Shown here one piece after another: positions 53,631 through 62,845 of a stretch of DNA of 64,000 bases (positions within the stretch are counted from its first letter, which is position 1; each line of letters starts with the position of its first letter). Source of the stretch: Torulaspora globosa (Eukaryota; Ascomycota; Saccharomycetes; Saccharomycetales; Saccharomycetaceae); the NCBI RefSeq assembly GCF_014133895.1, contig NC_050728.1, forward strand, positions 248,001 to 312,000, read 5' to 3'. The notes beneath the pieces were generated by a model, which was not told the DNA's origin, searched no databases, and worked only from the letters and a program-made list of their open reading frames with translations. The translations under genes were made by a program, and so were the position numbers.

Positions 53631-53923
53631 ATTCCTTGGTTCTCTTTAATCAGCGATAGTATAACTGAGATACCGGGGATAATTATAACAATCTGAGAAG
53701 TGAGCTTCTTATGTTTGGACCAGTAAAGAGAAATCGGTCAGTTTCTCGACATTTTTTTTGGTCATATTTCTTAATTCCGACTGATTTTTGGCGTCGAGAA
53801 ATAGTACGGCGCTACCAAGCAAGATAAACCAGTATAAGCTTAGATATGTCATAGATATTCTGATCCTCTAGATCAGACAGTCATATAAAAGATAAAGAGC
53901 TAAGTATCCAAAAAATGCGTTAA
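53631..53923. other. Intergenic region between catalase copy A 3' end and ELO2 start
   Basis: About 290 bases, presumably the ELO2 promoter and the catalase 3' UTR. I recognise no motif except a poly-T tract near 53752. Confidence 0.4.
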
Positions 53924-55612
53924 TCAAGCTGCACTCGAAATACCGACCGCCTCAGCGTAACCTGCAAGGTCTAGTGGCTGATATTCAACGTTCAAGCGTT
54001 TGGCGAGTGTGGCACCAAGATCTCTGTTCAGCAAGCCAAAATATTGGGTGACCCTGGCCTTGATTGCAGGGTCAAGACACAGCGAAACATGGTCGACCAC
54101 GTTGTCGATAAATATCTTCTTGGTTTCCTCGTCAAACACCTTTTCGTACAAGGCTCGAGGTTGCTCGAGATCTAACTCGCTGACACCACTCTTGAAGTGG
54201 TAGTCGTTTATCTTGCCGTTGATAATCTTCTCGTGTCTCTCTCTTTCCGCTTCCTGCTGGATCAAACTCCTCTTGGCTTCCTCATCCAACACAACACCAG
54301 CAAACTTCTTAGACAAACTGTCGTCGGTTGAAGCCTTGAAGTTCATAGATGCCTTAGAAAGGGTTGAAATGTAGTTTGGCTCTCCCCCCTTGTTGTACAG
54401 GCATTGAGGACCGTCGCGCTGGAAATTCGAAAGGGTGTGGGGACAATCAGCTGCTTGCTTCCTCGTCTTGCTGCCGGTGGAGAAGAGAGAGGCATATGGA
54501 CAGCCCGCGTTTCTTGGTCTGTTGACTGGTAATTGGGCGTAGTTAGCACCTAATCTGTGGCGCTGAGTATCAGGGTAAGAGAGCAAGCGTGCTTGTAAGA
54601 CACTGTCGTTGGAAGGCTCGATACCGGGAATACAGGTGTTGCTTGGACTGAAGGCAATCTGCTCGATCTCCTCGAAGAAATTGTCAACGTTCTCAGTAAG
54701 CGTGATTTCGCCGAACTTCCTCAGTGGGAACTGTGAGTGAGGCCAGACCTTGGTCAAGTCGTTAACGGAGTATCTAAAGTTTTCCGCCTGCTTTGGAGTC
54801 ATAGTTTGCACATAGCAATTGTACTTAGATTTCTCACCGTTTTCCAACTGACGGAACAATTTGGCTTGGTTGTAATCAGGGTTGGACCCGGCGAGCTTCT
54901 TAGCCTCCTCAGTACTCAAGCATTTGAAGCCATTGACTGGAAGAACGTGAATCTGCACATACGTCAGTTCATTCTTCTTATTGATAAACTTGAATGTGTG
55001 ACCTGAGTAAGAGGACATGTCACCCCAGTGAGCTGGTGTACCTCTAGGCCCAAACATATACACTATCTGGTGAATAGATTCCACATTCTGTGTCAAGTAG
55101 TCCCAGAAAGTTGAGCTGTCGTCGTCCTGCCCCAGGTGTGATTGAGGATCTCTCTTTTGAGTGTGAATAAAATGCGGGAACTGCAGACCATCTCTGATGA
55201 AGAAGACCGGAGTGTTATTAAACACCCAATCATGGTTACCCCAATTGGTATAGAATTTCCAAGAAACGCCTCGTGGATCCCTTACAGTATCCGGCGAGCC
55301 TTGCTCACGACCCACTGTAGAGAAGCGGACTACACCCGGGCACTTGTAACCCACCTCCTGGTAGGGTGCGGCATAGGTGATATCGCTCAGAGAATCGGTC
55401 AATTCAAACTCGAAACGGCAACCGCCACCCTTGGCATGAACAACTCTCTCGGGAATCCTTTCCCTGTCGAAATGGGCCATATTCTCGATGTGATGGACAT
55501 CTTGCATTAGCAGAGGGCCATCAGGCCTGGCAATTTGGGAGCCATAGGGATGATGGCTGTAGGCGAACCCATTTTCTAACGAGTATACTTGAGGTGGAAG
55601 ATCTTTACCCAT
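53924..55612 (-). CDS. CTT1: Catalase, cytosolic T type, copy A of a tandem pair
   Basis: Decomposes hydrogen peroxide. The heme-catalase fold is evident: active-site FDRERIPERVVHAKGGG (catalytic His) and the distal Asn region NWGNHDWVFNNTPVFFIRD, with the proximal heme tyrosine in RLLSYPDTQRHRLGANY. At 562 residues it equals S. cerevisiae Ctt1 (YGR088W) in length. The C-terminus GISSAA is not a PTS1, so it is cytosolic rather than the peroxisomal Cta1. A second copy lies upstream at 56118-57815, in the same orientation. A CCCCT stress element and a Hap1-type site lie in its promoter. Confidence 0.93.
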   Translation of the reverse strand: MGKDLPPQVYSLENGFAYSHHPYGSQIARPDGPLLMQDVHHIENMAHFDRERIPERVVHAKGGGCRFEFELTDSLSDITYAAPYQEVGYKCPGVVRFSTVGREQGSPDTVRDPRGVSWKFYTNWGNHDWVFNNTPVFFIRDGLQFPHFIHTQKRDPQSHLGQDDDSSTFWDYLTQNVESIHQIVYMFGPRGTPAHWGDMSSYSGHTFKFINKKNELTYVQIHVLPVNGFKCLSTEEAKKLAGSNPDYNQAKLFRQLENGEKSKYNCYVQTMTPKQAENFRYSVNDLTKVWPHSQFPLRKFGEITLTENVDNFFEEIEQIAFSPSNTCIPGIEPSNDSVLQARLLSYPDTQRHRLGANYAQLPVNRPRNAGCPYASLFSTGSKTRKQAADCPHTLSNFQRDGPQCLYNKGGEPNYISTLSKASMNFKASTDDSLSKKFAGVVLDEEAKRSLIQQEAERERHEKIINGKINDYHFKSGVSELDLEQPRALYEKVFDEETKKIFIDNVVDHVSLCLDPAIKARVTQYFGLLNRDLGATLAKRLNVEYQPLDLAGYAEAVGISSAA

Positions 55613-56117
55613 TGTTTAGTTGTTCTGTAAGTTATGAGCTGTTAGAGATCTGAAGAACTCCTCAGATATCTCCATTGAAGCTGACCAGCGATCCTACCTT
55701 TATACCACTGCAATTCTTGAATAATGGCTCGACCCCTTGGATTAATTGGTAATAGTCTTGACAAATGTTCTTTCAGTGAACTTTAGAGCAATACTTGATT
55801 CTTCCAAACCGATATGACCGCAAGCCATAAACGAGCATGTATCATTATTATTGCGAAGAGATCTGCCAGATCAGTTGACTCGACCACCAAACGTCGATAA
55901 TAAGCTTTCTGCGAATGAATCGAGCCAACAGCAAACATTTACTAAGACAGCAAGCAAATTATACGTAAGGCTGAACTACTGGACCAAGTTCGTATGTTTA
56001 GATATAAGGAGTTAGAGAATGCAAGACAATTGAGCAGTAGCGTTATTGTACGTATTTAGATCTTATATCCAGGTTAGACAAGTCCCCAGCCTGTACGTAA
56101 TCTTGATTTCCGATCGA
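55613..56117. promoter_or_regulatory. Promoter region of catalase copy A
   Basis: A CCCCT motif (STRE, Msn2/4) is at 55733-55737, about 121 bases before the ATG. A TATA-like sequence (GGTATAAAGG on the coding strand) is near 55696-55705. The Hap1-type site is at 55809-55820. Apart from the Hap1 block, the region does not resemble the promoter of copy B. Confidence 0.5.
55805..55826 (-). promoter_or_regulatory. Conserved 22-base block with Hap1-type site, copy A
   Basis: CAAACCGATATGACCGCAAG and two more bases (CC) form a block found with one mismatch upstream of copy B. On the coding strand its core is CGGTCATATCGG, fitting the Hap1 consensus CGG-NNN-TA-N-CGG. It lies about 200 bases before the ATG. 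S. cerevisiae CTT1 is a known Hap1 (heme) target. Confidence 0.65.
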
Positions 56118-57815
56118 TCAAGCTGCACTCGAAATACCGACCGCCTTAGCGTAACCTGCAAGGTCTAGTGGCTGATATTCAACGTTCAAGTGTTTGGCGA
56201 GTGTGGCACCAAGATCTCTGTTCAGCAAGCCAAAATACTGGGTGACCCTCGCCTTGATTGCAGGGTCAAGACAGAGCGAAACATGGTCGACCACGTTGTC
56301 GATAAATATCTTCTTGGTTTCCTCGTCAAAAACCCTCTCATACAAGACGCGAGGTTGCTCGAGATCTAACTCACTTAAACCACTCTTGTAGTAGTACTCA
56401 TTTATCTTTCCGTTGATAATCTTCTCGTGTCTCTCTCTTTCCGCTTCCTGCTGGATCAAACTCCTCTTGGCTTCCTCATCCAGCACAACGCCGGCAAACT
56501 TCTTGGACAAACTGTCATCAGTCAAATTCTTGAAGCTGAGGGATGTCTTCGAGAGTGTGGATATATAGTTTGGTTCTCCTCCCTTGTTGTACAGACACTG
56601 AGGACCATCTCTCTGAAAATTCGAAAGAGTGTAGGGGCAATCGAAGTTGCCAAGCGCTTGCTCCCTCGTCTTGCTGCCGGTGGAGAAGAGAGTGGCATAT
56701 GGACAGCCTGCGTTTCTTGGTCTGTTAACTGGTAATTGGGCATAGTTAGCACCTAATCTGTGACGCTGGGTATCGGGGTAAGAGAACAAACGAGCCTGCA
56801 GCATAGTGTCGTTGGTTGGCTCAATGCCGGGAATACAGGTGTTGCTTGGACTGAAGGCAATCTGCTCGATTTCCTCGAAGAAATTAATGACGTTCTCAGT
56901 GAGGGTGATTTCACCAAATTTCCTCAGTGGGAACTGCGAGTGAGGCCAAATCTTGGTTATATCATTGATTGAGTACCTAAATTCTTCTGCCTGCTTTGGA
57001 GTCATAGTTTGCACATAGCAATTGTACTTAGATTTCTCACCATTTTCCAATTGACGGAACAATTTGGCTTGGTTGTAATCAGGGTTGGACCCGGCGAGCT
57101 TCTTAGCCTCCTCGGTACTCAAGCATTTGAAGCCATTGACTGGACGGACGTGAATTTTCACGTAAGTCAATTCATTCTTTTTATTGATGAACTTGAATGT
57201 GTGACCAGAATAAGAGGACATGTCACCCCAGTGAGCTGGTGTACCTCTAGGCCCAAACATATACACTATCTGGTGAACAGATTCCACATTTTGCGTTAAA
57301 AAGTCCCAAAATGTTGAAGTGTCGCTGTCCTGGTTTAAATGTGATTGAGGATCTCTTTTCTGTGTGTGAATGAAATGTGGGAACTGGAGGCCATCCCTAA
57401 TGAAGAAGACTGGTGTATTGTTGAAAACCCAGTCATGGTTACCCCAATTGGTATAGAATTTCCAAGAGGCTCCTCGTGGATCTCTGAGGGTATCCGCAGA
57501 GCCTCGCTCACGACCCACTGTGGAGAAGCGGACCACGCCCGGGCACTTGTAACCCACCTCCTGGTAGGGTGCGGCATAGGTGATATCGCTCAAAGAATCG
57601 GTCAATTCAAACTCGAAACGGCAACCGCCACCCTTGGCATGAACAACTCTCTCGGGAATCCTTTCCCTGTCGAAATGGGCCATATTCTCGATGTGATGAA
57701 CATCTTGCATTAGCAGAGGGCCATCAGGCCTCGCAATTTGGGAGCCATAGGGATGATGGCTGTAGGCGAACCCATTTTCTAACGAGTATACTTGAGGTGG
57801 AAGATCTTTGTCCAT
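56118..57815 (-). CDS. CTT1: Catalase, cytosolic T type, copy B of a tandem pair
   Basis: Paralogue of copy A (565 residues against 562). Active-site and heme-binding motifs are all intact, including FDRERIPERVVHAKGGG, FSYPDTQRHRLGANY and the N-terminal YSHHPYGS segment, so it should be active. The first about 100 residues differ from copy A only at residue 2, and the last about 70 nearly match, while the middle (for example around residues 150-180 and 400-430) is more diverged. This uneven similarity suggests gene conversion between copies. No PTS1 is present. Its promoter has the Hap1-type site but no visible CCCCT element. Confidence 0.93.
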   Translation of the reverse strand: MDKDLPPQVYSLENGFAYSHHPYGSQIARPDGPLLMQDVHHIENMAHFDRERIPERVVHAKGGGCRFEFELTDSLSDITYAAPYQEVGYKCPGVVRFSTVGRERGSADTLRDPRGASWKFYTNWGNHDWVFNNTPVFFIRDGLQFPHFIHTQKRDPQSHLNQDSDTSTFWDFLTQNVESVHQIVYMFGPRGTPAHWGDMSSYSGHTFKFINKKNELTYVKIHVRPVNGFKCLSTEEAKKLAGSNPDYNQAKLFRQLENGEKSKYNCYVQTMTPKQAEEFRYSINDITKIWPHSQFPLRKFGEITLTENVINFFEEIEQIAFSPSNTCIPGIEPTNDTMLQARLFSYPDTQRHRLGANYAQLPVNRPRNAGCPYATLFSTGSKTREQALGNFDCPYTLSNFQRDGPQCLYNKGGEPNYISTLSKTSLSFKNLTDDSLSKKFAGVVLDEEAKRSLIQQEAERERHEKIINGKINEYYYKSGLSELDLEQPRVLYERVFDEETKKIFIDNVVDHVSLCLDPAIKARVTQYFGLLNRDLGATLAKHLNVEYQPLDLAGYAKAVGISSAA

Positions 57816-58261
57816 ATCTAATTGTATTGTGCAAGAGATAGCTTGTTGCTTGTTTCCTATCTCTTGTCATTATGCTGAAATACCTAAAGCTTGATACCCT
57901 TTTATATCACGATTGCCGCTGGACATCTCAAGGCTTGCTAGTACCCTTAATGGCACAACTAAGTCTTGTGATAGCTTCAAATAGACCTTGCACATTGCTA
58001 TGTTTACTTTTTTCAAACCGATATAACCGCAAGCCCTAGTCTGGCAACCAACGTCACGTTAAGGTAACCTTAAGGATACCTTGTACCTTATTGTTTATCC
58101 TAGGAATCAAACCTGTTAACCTGTGCCCATGAAATTGAGCAAACCGCAAACAATTCTATTGAATGACAGTGGACTTCACGTGTCAAGACATTATTGGGCC
58201 GGCGGGCCAGCGATGTAGGCAGAAATGCATATTATTAGTCGTATTTATATCTTGGATCCAA
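57816..58261. promoter_or_regulatory. Promoter region of catalase copy B
   Basis: About 446 bases upstream of copy B up to the RPN7 stop. A TATA-like sequence (GATATAAAAGG on the coding strand) lies at 57897-57908. The Hap1-type block is at 58014-58035. I find no CCCCT or AGGGG stress motif, unlike copy A. Confidence 0.5.
58014..58035 (-). promoter_or_regulatory. Conserved 22-base block with Hap1-type site, copy B
   Basis: The block differs from that of copy A by one base. On the coding strand the core reads CGGTTATATCGG, again a full match to CGG-NNN-TA-N-CGG. It lies about 200-220 bases before the ATG, the same distance as in copy A, though the flanks are not similar. Confidence 0.65.
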
Positions 58262-59530
58262 TTAAGCGACCCGTTCCGAGCCCGTAAGTTTTACGGCCGC
58301 ACCATATTTTTGAAGCTTAGTTAGCAGTCCATCCCCTTGCTTGATGAGCAGATGGTACTGGGCATTCTTGTTATCAGGTCTGTTTGTTTCGACGATCCCA
58401 TTGACTCTGTCAATAACGCAGTTCAGTTGTTTATTTGGGATGAACTTACCTAGGTCATTGTCCAGGAACTCGACTGATACTCCGAAGGCGCCTGCCATTG
58501 ACCTGAGAGACAATGTCTTGTAGGAATCAAGTAGCTGAGCATACACTTTTCTTCTCATCTCTCTGACAAAGAAGTCTGAGTGGGCGTTTAGGTACTTGCA
58601 TGGAAGCAGAACATTTTCGTAAGTTTCAAGCAGAAAAGGGAAGAAACTGGAGTAATCGGAAGTGTATAGGGAGATCGTGAGGGAAGAGATGGATTGAAGT
58701 GCGGAAGTAGTATTGAGCAGAGAGAGCAGCTCCGAAGAGTCAATCACCTTAGATTTAAGCTCCGTTCTTTCCAACGTAAATAGACCTGCAACGGAAGCGT
58801 AAGTAGCGATGCTTTCATACGACGCCAATTCAACCGAAGTGAACGTAGCCAAAGAATCGACTAGCAATTTAGCTGCCTCTTTGAAATTTCTAACTGCTAA
58901 GCAGTGGATACCTTTATAGGTTTTGAACCTGTTTCTTCTTTCCCAATCGCCGCCCTTTTCGATCATAACGTTTATTTGCTCCAGTTTTTCCTTGACGAAA
59001 AATTGATCATTGAAGAAGAAACCAATTCTAGTAATGGTGAACATGACATCTATCTTCGCTCCAGTAGAGATGGCTTTTCCCAAGGCCTTTTCCAGGGTGT
59101 CTAAGGCGTTAGCGCGATCACCGATTTGCGTGTAATATTCTCCGAGCTCGATCCAACATTGTGCCTTCTCCAATTCCCCTTCATCGTTCTCCTCCACCTC
59201 TGTAAGCTTGTTCTTGAGACTGGCGACCTTTTCTTCGTTCTTCTTCAGTAATTCTTGGTATAAAGCTTCGTCAAATTTCAAAGTGCCACTTGGGAGGTAC
59301 TCATCGCATAAATATTTGTAATATGGGGCCATTTCCTCTTTCTTTACCAGCTCGAGGATTGATTCGATTAAACTCTGCTTATCTGCATTCACTTTAGGTT
59401 GAGTAAGGATAAATGCCTTTTCAGAGACCTCATAGTTTGGAACTCGGTGAACCGCTGGATCCACGAAGCGGGTCTCCTCGCCATTTTCGTCGCTATCATT
59501 ACTGACTTGGTTACTAGTATCCTTTGACAT
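58262..59530 (-). CDS. RPN7: 26S proteasome lid subunit Rpn7
   Basis: Rpn7 is a PCI-domain subunit of the 19S lid. The product of 422 residues has an N-terminal TPR-like helical region (AQCWIELGEYYTQIGDRANA, RRNRFKTYKGIHCLAVRNFK) and a C-terminal PCI domain (YAQLLDSYKTLSLRSMAGAF, VEFLDNDLGKFIPNKQLNCV, NGIVETNRPD). It matches S. cerevisiae YPR108W (429 residues). It is divergent from YTH1 with a PACE element between, about 61 bases upstream of its ATG. Confidence 0.95.
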   Translation of the reverse strand: MSKDTSNQVSNDSDENGEETRFVDPAVHRVPNYEVSEKAFILTQPKVNADKQSLIESILELVKKEEMAPYYKYLCDEYLPSGTLKFDEALYQELLKKNEEKVASLKNKLTEVEENDEGELEKAQCWIELGEYYTQIGDRANALDTLEKALGKAISTGAKIDVMFTITRIGFFFNDQFFVKEKLEQINVMIEKGGDWERRNRFKTYKGIHCLAVRNFKEAAKLLVDSLATFTSVELASYESIATYASVAGLFTLERTELKSKVIDSSELLSLLNTTSALQSISSLTISLYTSDYSSFFPFLLETYENVLLPCKYLNAHSDFFVREMRRKVYAQLLDSYKTLSLRSMAGAFGVSVEFLDNDLGKFIPNKQLNCVIDRVNGIVETNRPDNKNAQYHLLIKQGDGLLTKLQKYGAAVKLTGSERVA

Positions 59531-59590
59531 GGCACTATTGATTCAATGGGTTTAACAATCCTTGCCATCTAGAAGTTAAACTAGCGTACC

Positions 59591-59599
59591 GGTGGCAAA
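59591..59599 (+). promoter_or_regulatory. PACE (Rpn4 site) between RPN7 and YTH1
   Basis: GGTGGCAAA is an exact match to the proteasome-associated control element recognised by Rpn4 in S. cerevisiae and related yeasts. It lies 61 bases before the RPN7 ATG and 142 bases before the YTH1 ATG. Confidence 0.8.
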
Positions 59600-59740
59600 T
59601 GCCCTGGCCTTAGAAATAGCTTGTGGATCATATTCGTATATAGTGACTTCGAAATTTATACCTAAGTTCAATTGATATATCTATTACTAAATCAGCCTTC
59701 CGATGCAACCGACAAAGCTAGACAACGTTCATCACTATTA

Positions 59741-60373
59741 ATGTCGCTGGCTCATCCCGACACTTCAAATTACCCATTCAAGTTTGAACCTTTCCTAAGG
59801 CAGGAGTATTCCTTTTCACTTGATCCAGATCGGCCCATCTGTGAGTTTTACAACTCGAGAGAGGGTCCCAGTTCGTGTCCTCGTGGAGTATCATGTCCTA
59901 GGAAACACGTTCTGCCCATCTTTCAGAATAAAATTGTCTGCAAACATTGGCTGCGTGGGCTCTGCAAGAAAAACGATCAGTGCGAGTACCTGCACGAGTA
60001 CAACCTTAGGAAGATGCCCGAATGTGTCTTTTATTCCAAAAACGGCTATTGCACTCAAACGCCGGAATGCCAGTACCTTCATATTGATCCTCAATCGAAG
60101 ATTGCGCTTTGCGAAGACTACACGATGGGATTCTGTCCTCTGGGCGCGCAATGTAAGAAAAGACACATAAAGAAAGTGATATGTCCCAGATACATTACCG
60201 GGTTCTGCCCACTAGGACGGAAAGAGTGCGACATGGCGCATCCGGAATTTGTGGTACCGAGCAAGATCAGCAGACTGTGGATCAAGAAGGATGAAGAGAT
60301 TAACACAAGAAAGTCTGACGCGGAGAAGGAAAGAAGGCTAAACGCAATCATTAACGGTGAAATCGAGATATAG
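59741..60373 (+). CDS. YTH1: mRNA 3'-end processing zinc-finger protein Yth1
   Basis: Yth1 (CPSF30) is an RNA-binding subunit of the cleavage and polyadenylation factor. The 210 residues from MSLAHPDTSNYPFKFEPFLR carry five CCCH fingers (for example CEFYNSREGPSSCPRG, CKHWLRGLCKKNDQCEYLH, CVFYSKNGYCTQTPECQYLH). The match to S. cerevisiae YPR107C is very high. I use the ATG at 59741, which aligns exactly with the family; the longer frame upstream has no family resemblance. Its end overlaps the convergent ISR1 coding region by 23 bases. Confidence 0.96.
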   Translation: MSLAHPDTSNYPFKFEPFLRQEYSFSLDPDRPICEFYNSREGPSSCPRGVSCPRKHVLPIFQNKIVCKHWLRGLCKKNDQCEYLHEYNLRKMPECVFYSKNGYCTQTPECQYLHIDPQSKIALCEDYTMGFCPLGAQCKKRHIKKVICPRYITGFCPLGRKECDMAHPEFVVPSKISRLWIKKDEEINTRKSDAEKERRLNAIINGEIEI

Positions 60374-61412
60374 CGACTATACAATCTTCCACCGGAAGTC
60401 TCTTTACAAGGATCAACGACAGAAACGAAAGCTCGTCGGGCCACTGGCAATGAAGCGATTTGCTCAACACGTTCAAATTTATGGGGTCATTCTTTAGCAC
60501 GGCGTTCACCAGCCATTGCGACTGCTGAACCGAGTATGTTCCATGGTTCTTGGCCTGCTGCAGCTCGCGGAACGGCTCCTGCCGAGTGATCAGCGCCAGC
60601 AAACAGAGCCCCAGAGAATAAAGGTCTGTGTCAAATGACTCTATCGAGTCTCGCAACGTTTCCGGAGCGCAGTACTCCATGGTTGCCTGGATCGACGCGC
60701 CGCGGATCGCGCGACTACCGCGCGGCACTTTCTTGGCAGTGCTAAAATCCGCCAAGAAAAAATTAGGCTCTTGCTCGAAGTCAAGCAGTATGTTGGCCGT
60801 CTTTATATCCCCATGAATGAAAGCCTGCGTCTTGAGGGACTGCAAACAGCTCAGCGTCTGTTCAGCGGCCTTCCACCAGATCCGCCGCACTTCCACGTGA
60901 TCATGTGCTTGATAGAAGCGCTGCAAATCCATCCTCATCCTCGGCATCACAATGCCGGGCACACACTCGCTGGCCCGCAGCCCCGTGAATTGCTGCTTAC
61001 TAACGTACGAGACGGCAAGCACTGGCGTCACGTGACGACATTGCAAAGCAATAGTATATTGCACTGCGGCCTCTAACAGCACCATTTTGCTGTGCCTCTT
61101 CGAGCGAGGGAACTTGATCACCTTCCCCGTGTTCAGTACCTCGTACACGTAACAGTACGGGCCTCGTCCGACCGGCAGCGTGCCCAGATGCGCTTTCGCG
61201 TCCGCGATGAGATCCAGTCCGCGTCCTGCTAGCGAACAGAGCAGACGCTCATCCACATCACTGTCTCCCCTCGCAGAGCAGGGAGATTTGGGACACTCAT
61301 TACCCCATCGCCTAAGATCTCTGGCCAGACACTGTGTCGAAGAGCATGGAACGCCGCCGTCTGACGCCTGCGTCCCAAACGCCAGCGACGGTGAGGTAGG
61401 AGGAGTATTCAT
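60351..61412 (-). CDS. ISR1: Protein kinase Isr1
   Basis: A fungal kinase that in S. cerevisiae (YPR106W) restrains Gfa1 and cell-wall hexosamine supply. I use the ATG at 61410-61412, because MNTPPTSPS aligns with the family start; the product is 353 residues against 443. Kinase landmarks are a glycine-rich VGRGPYCYVYEV, the catalytic loop IHGDIKTANILLD and an ADFS in place of DFG. QSQWLVNAVLKNDPINLNVL near the C-terminus is characteristic. The catalytic HGD lacks the usual arginine, as in some Isr1 proteins, so activity is plausible but unproven. The N-terminal disordered region is shorter than in S. cerevisiae and the region is unusually GC-rich. Confidence 0.9.
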   Translation of the reverse strand: MNTPPTSPSLAFGTQASDGGVPCSSTQCLARDLRRWGNECPKSPCSARGDSDVDERLLCSLAGRGLDLIADAKAHLGTLPVGRGPYCYVYEVLNTGKVIKFPRSKRHSKMVLLEAAVQYTIALQCRHVTPVLAVSYVSKQQFTGLRASECVPGIVMPRMRMDLQRFYQAHDHVEVRRIWWKAAEQTLSCLQSLKTQAFIHGDIKTANILLDFEQEPNFFLADFSTAKKVPRGSRAIRGASIQATMEYCAPETLRDSIESFDTDLYSLGLCLLALITRQEPFRELQQAKNHGTYSVQQSQWLVNAVLKNDPINLNVLSKSLHCQWPDELSFLSLILVKRLPVEDCIVAISRFHR

Positions 61413-61819
61413 GCTGGCCATCCCTGCCCTACCCGATGGCACGAGCTTACTTTACCACAAGCAACTATATATGATAAGCCGTTCAATGTTATCGGCCTCA
61501 TTGACGGACGGGTAACGCGAGCTCGCCATTTCGAGCAATCAATCCGGCTTCTGTCCCATTTGGGTCATCGCGAGCAATTCCTTTTTTTTGCTCTTGGAAG
61601 ACCCCTAAAAGGGTAGCTGGGCGAGGAAAAAAGCTTGGCTGAATTTCTTCGTCGCGGGTATAAAGGCCCTGAGCGAGGGAAAAGGGGGAAGGGGTAGTCC
61701 TGTAGCGATAGGGTTCCCTAAGGCATATAAGTATAGCACGACAACGGCAAGACGCGGGTAAAGGTTATTGTCAGATCGTGAGATTGAAAACTAGGTGATA
61801 CTAAACGGTCTGTATTGAA
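61413..61819. promoter_or_regulatory. Divergent promoter of ISR1 and the PIL1-type gene, with three stress elements
   Basis: CCCCT at 61602-61606 and AGGGG at 61683-61687 and 61690-61694 are STRE motifs. They lie about 126-218 bases before the eisosome gene ATG, the typical distance for Msn2/4 sites. A TATA-like CATATAAG is near 61724-61731. Poly-T is at 61582-61589. Confidence 0.5.
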
Positions 61820-62845
61820 ATGCATAGAACATATTCATTGAGAAATACCAGAGCTCCAACTGCTTCGGATCTACAAAATCCTCCTCCACCACCAGCTTCT
61901 ACCAGAGGCAAATTCTTTGGGAAAGGGGGGATTGCTTACTCGTTCAGGAAGAATGCTGCTGGGTCCTGGGGTCCAGAGCTTTCGAGAAAGCTTTCGCAGT
62001 TGGTAAAGATTGAGAAGAACGTATTGCGGTCTATGGAGATCGCTTCCAACGAGAGGCGTGATGCTGCCAAGCAATTATCTATCTGGGGGTTGGAGAACGA
62101 TGATGACGTTTCTGACATTACGGACAAATTGGGAGTGTTGATTTACGAGATCAGCGAGCTGGACGATCAATTTATCGACCGTTACGATCAGTACCGTTTG
62201 ACTTTGAAGTCGATTAGGGATATCGAAGGGTCCGTTCAGCCTTCCAGAGACCGGAAGGACAAGATCACCGACAAGATCGCGTACTTGAAGTACAAGGATC
62301 CACAATCGGCCAAGATCGAGGTGTTGGAGCAGGAATTGGTTCGTGCCGAAGCTGAGTCGCTTGTTGCGGAAGCACAACTCTCTAACATCACAAGATCGAA
62401 GCTGAGAGCAGCCTTCAACTACCAGTTCGACTCTATCATCGAACATTCTGAGAAGATTGCATTAATTGCCGGCTATGGTAAGGCCTTGCTCGAGCTTTTG
62501 GACGACTCTCCTGTGACGCCAGGTGAAACCAGACCTGCCTACGATGGCTACGAGGCTTCCAAGCAGATCATCATCGACGCGGAGACCGCCCTAAACGAAT
62601 GGACCCTAGACTCCGCTCAGGTCAAGCCAACCTTGAGCTTCAAGCCAGAGGAGTATGAAAACTACGAGGACCAGGTCGAAGAAGAGGAGGAAGTCGAGGG
62701 TGGTCAGGAAGGCGCCGAGGAGGAGGGCAGATGGGCCCAGCACGAAGAAGCCGTTCAAGAGGTCACCAGTGAGCAGGAACGTCACAACCATGAAAAGCAT
62801 GTCCACGAGGCTCACGGTGAGACTGCTACCACGACGGTGGCCTGA
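61820..62845 (+). CDS. PIL1: Eisosome BAR-domain protein Pil1/Lsp1
   Basis: Eisosome core component that shapes plasma-membrane furrows. The start MHRTYSLRNTRAPTASDLQN and the BAR-domain core (LSRKLSQLVKIEKNVLRSME, WGLENDDDVSDITDKLGVLI, YDQYRLTLKSIRDIEGSVQP, NYQFDSIIEHSEKIALIAGY) are almost identical to S. cerevisiae Pil1 (YGR086C, 339 residues) and Lsp1. Length is 341. The acidic C-terminal tail (EEEEEVEGG, then HEEAVQEVTS) is variable in this family. A non-WGD yeast may hold only one gene, so the PIL1/LSP1 split is not resolved. Three STRE motifs upstream suggest stress induction. Confidence 0.92.
   Translation: MHRTYSLRNTRAPTASDLQNPPPPPASTRGKFFGKGGIAYSFRKNAAGSWGPELSRKLSQLVKIEKNVLRSMEIASNERRDAAKQLSIWGLENDDDVSDITDKLGVLIYEISELDDQFIDRYDQYRLTLKSIRDIEGSVQPSRDRKDKITDKIAYLKYKDPQSAKIEVLEQELVRAEAESLVAEAQLSNITRSKLRAAFNYQFDSIIEHSEKIALIAGYGKALLELLDDSPVTPGETRPAYDGYEASKQIIIDAETALNEWTLDSAQVKPTLSFKPEEYENYEDQVEEEEEVEGGQEGAEEEGRWAQHEEAVQEVTSEQERHNHEKHVHEAHGETATTTVA

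Noticed and set aside
54737..57713. Plus-strand frames of 60-122 codons inside both catalases
   Set aside because: Antisense shadows that exist in both copies only because the copies are similar.
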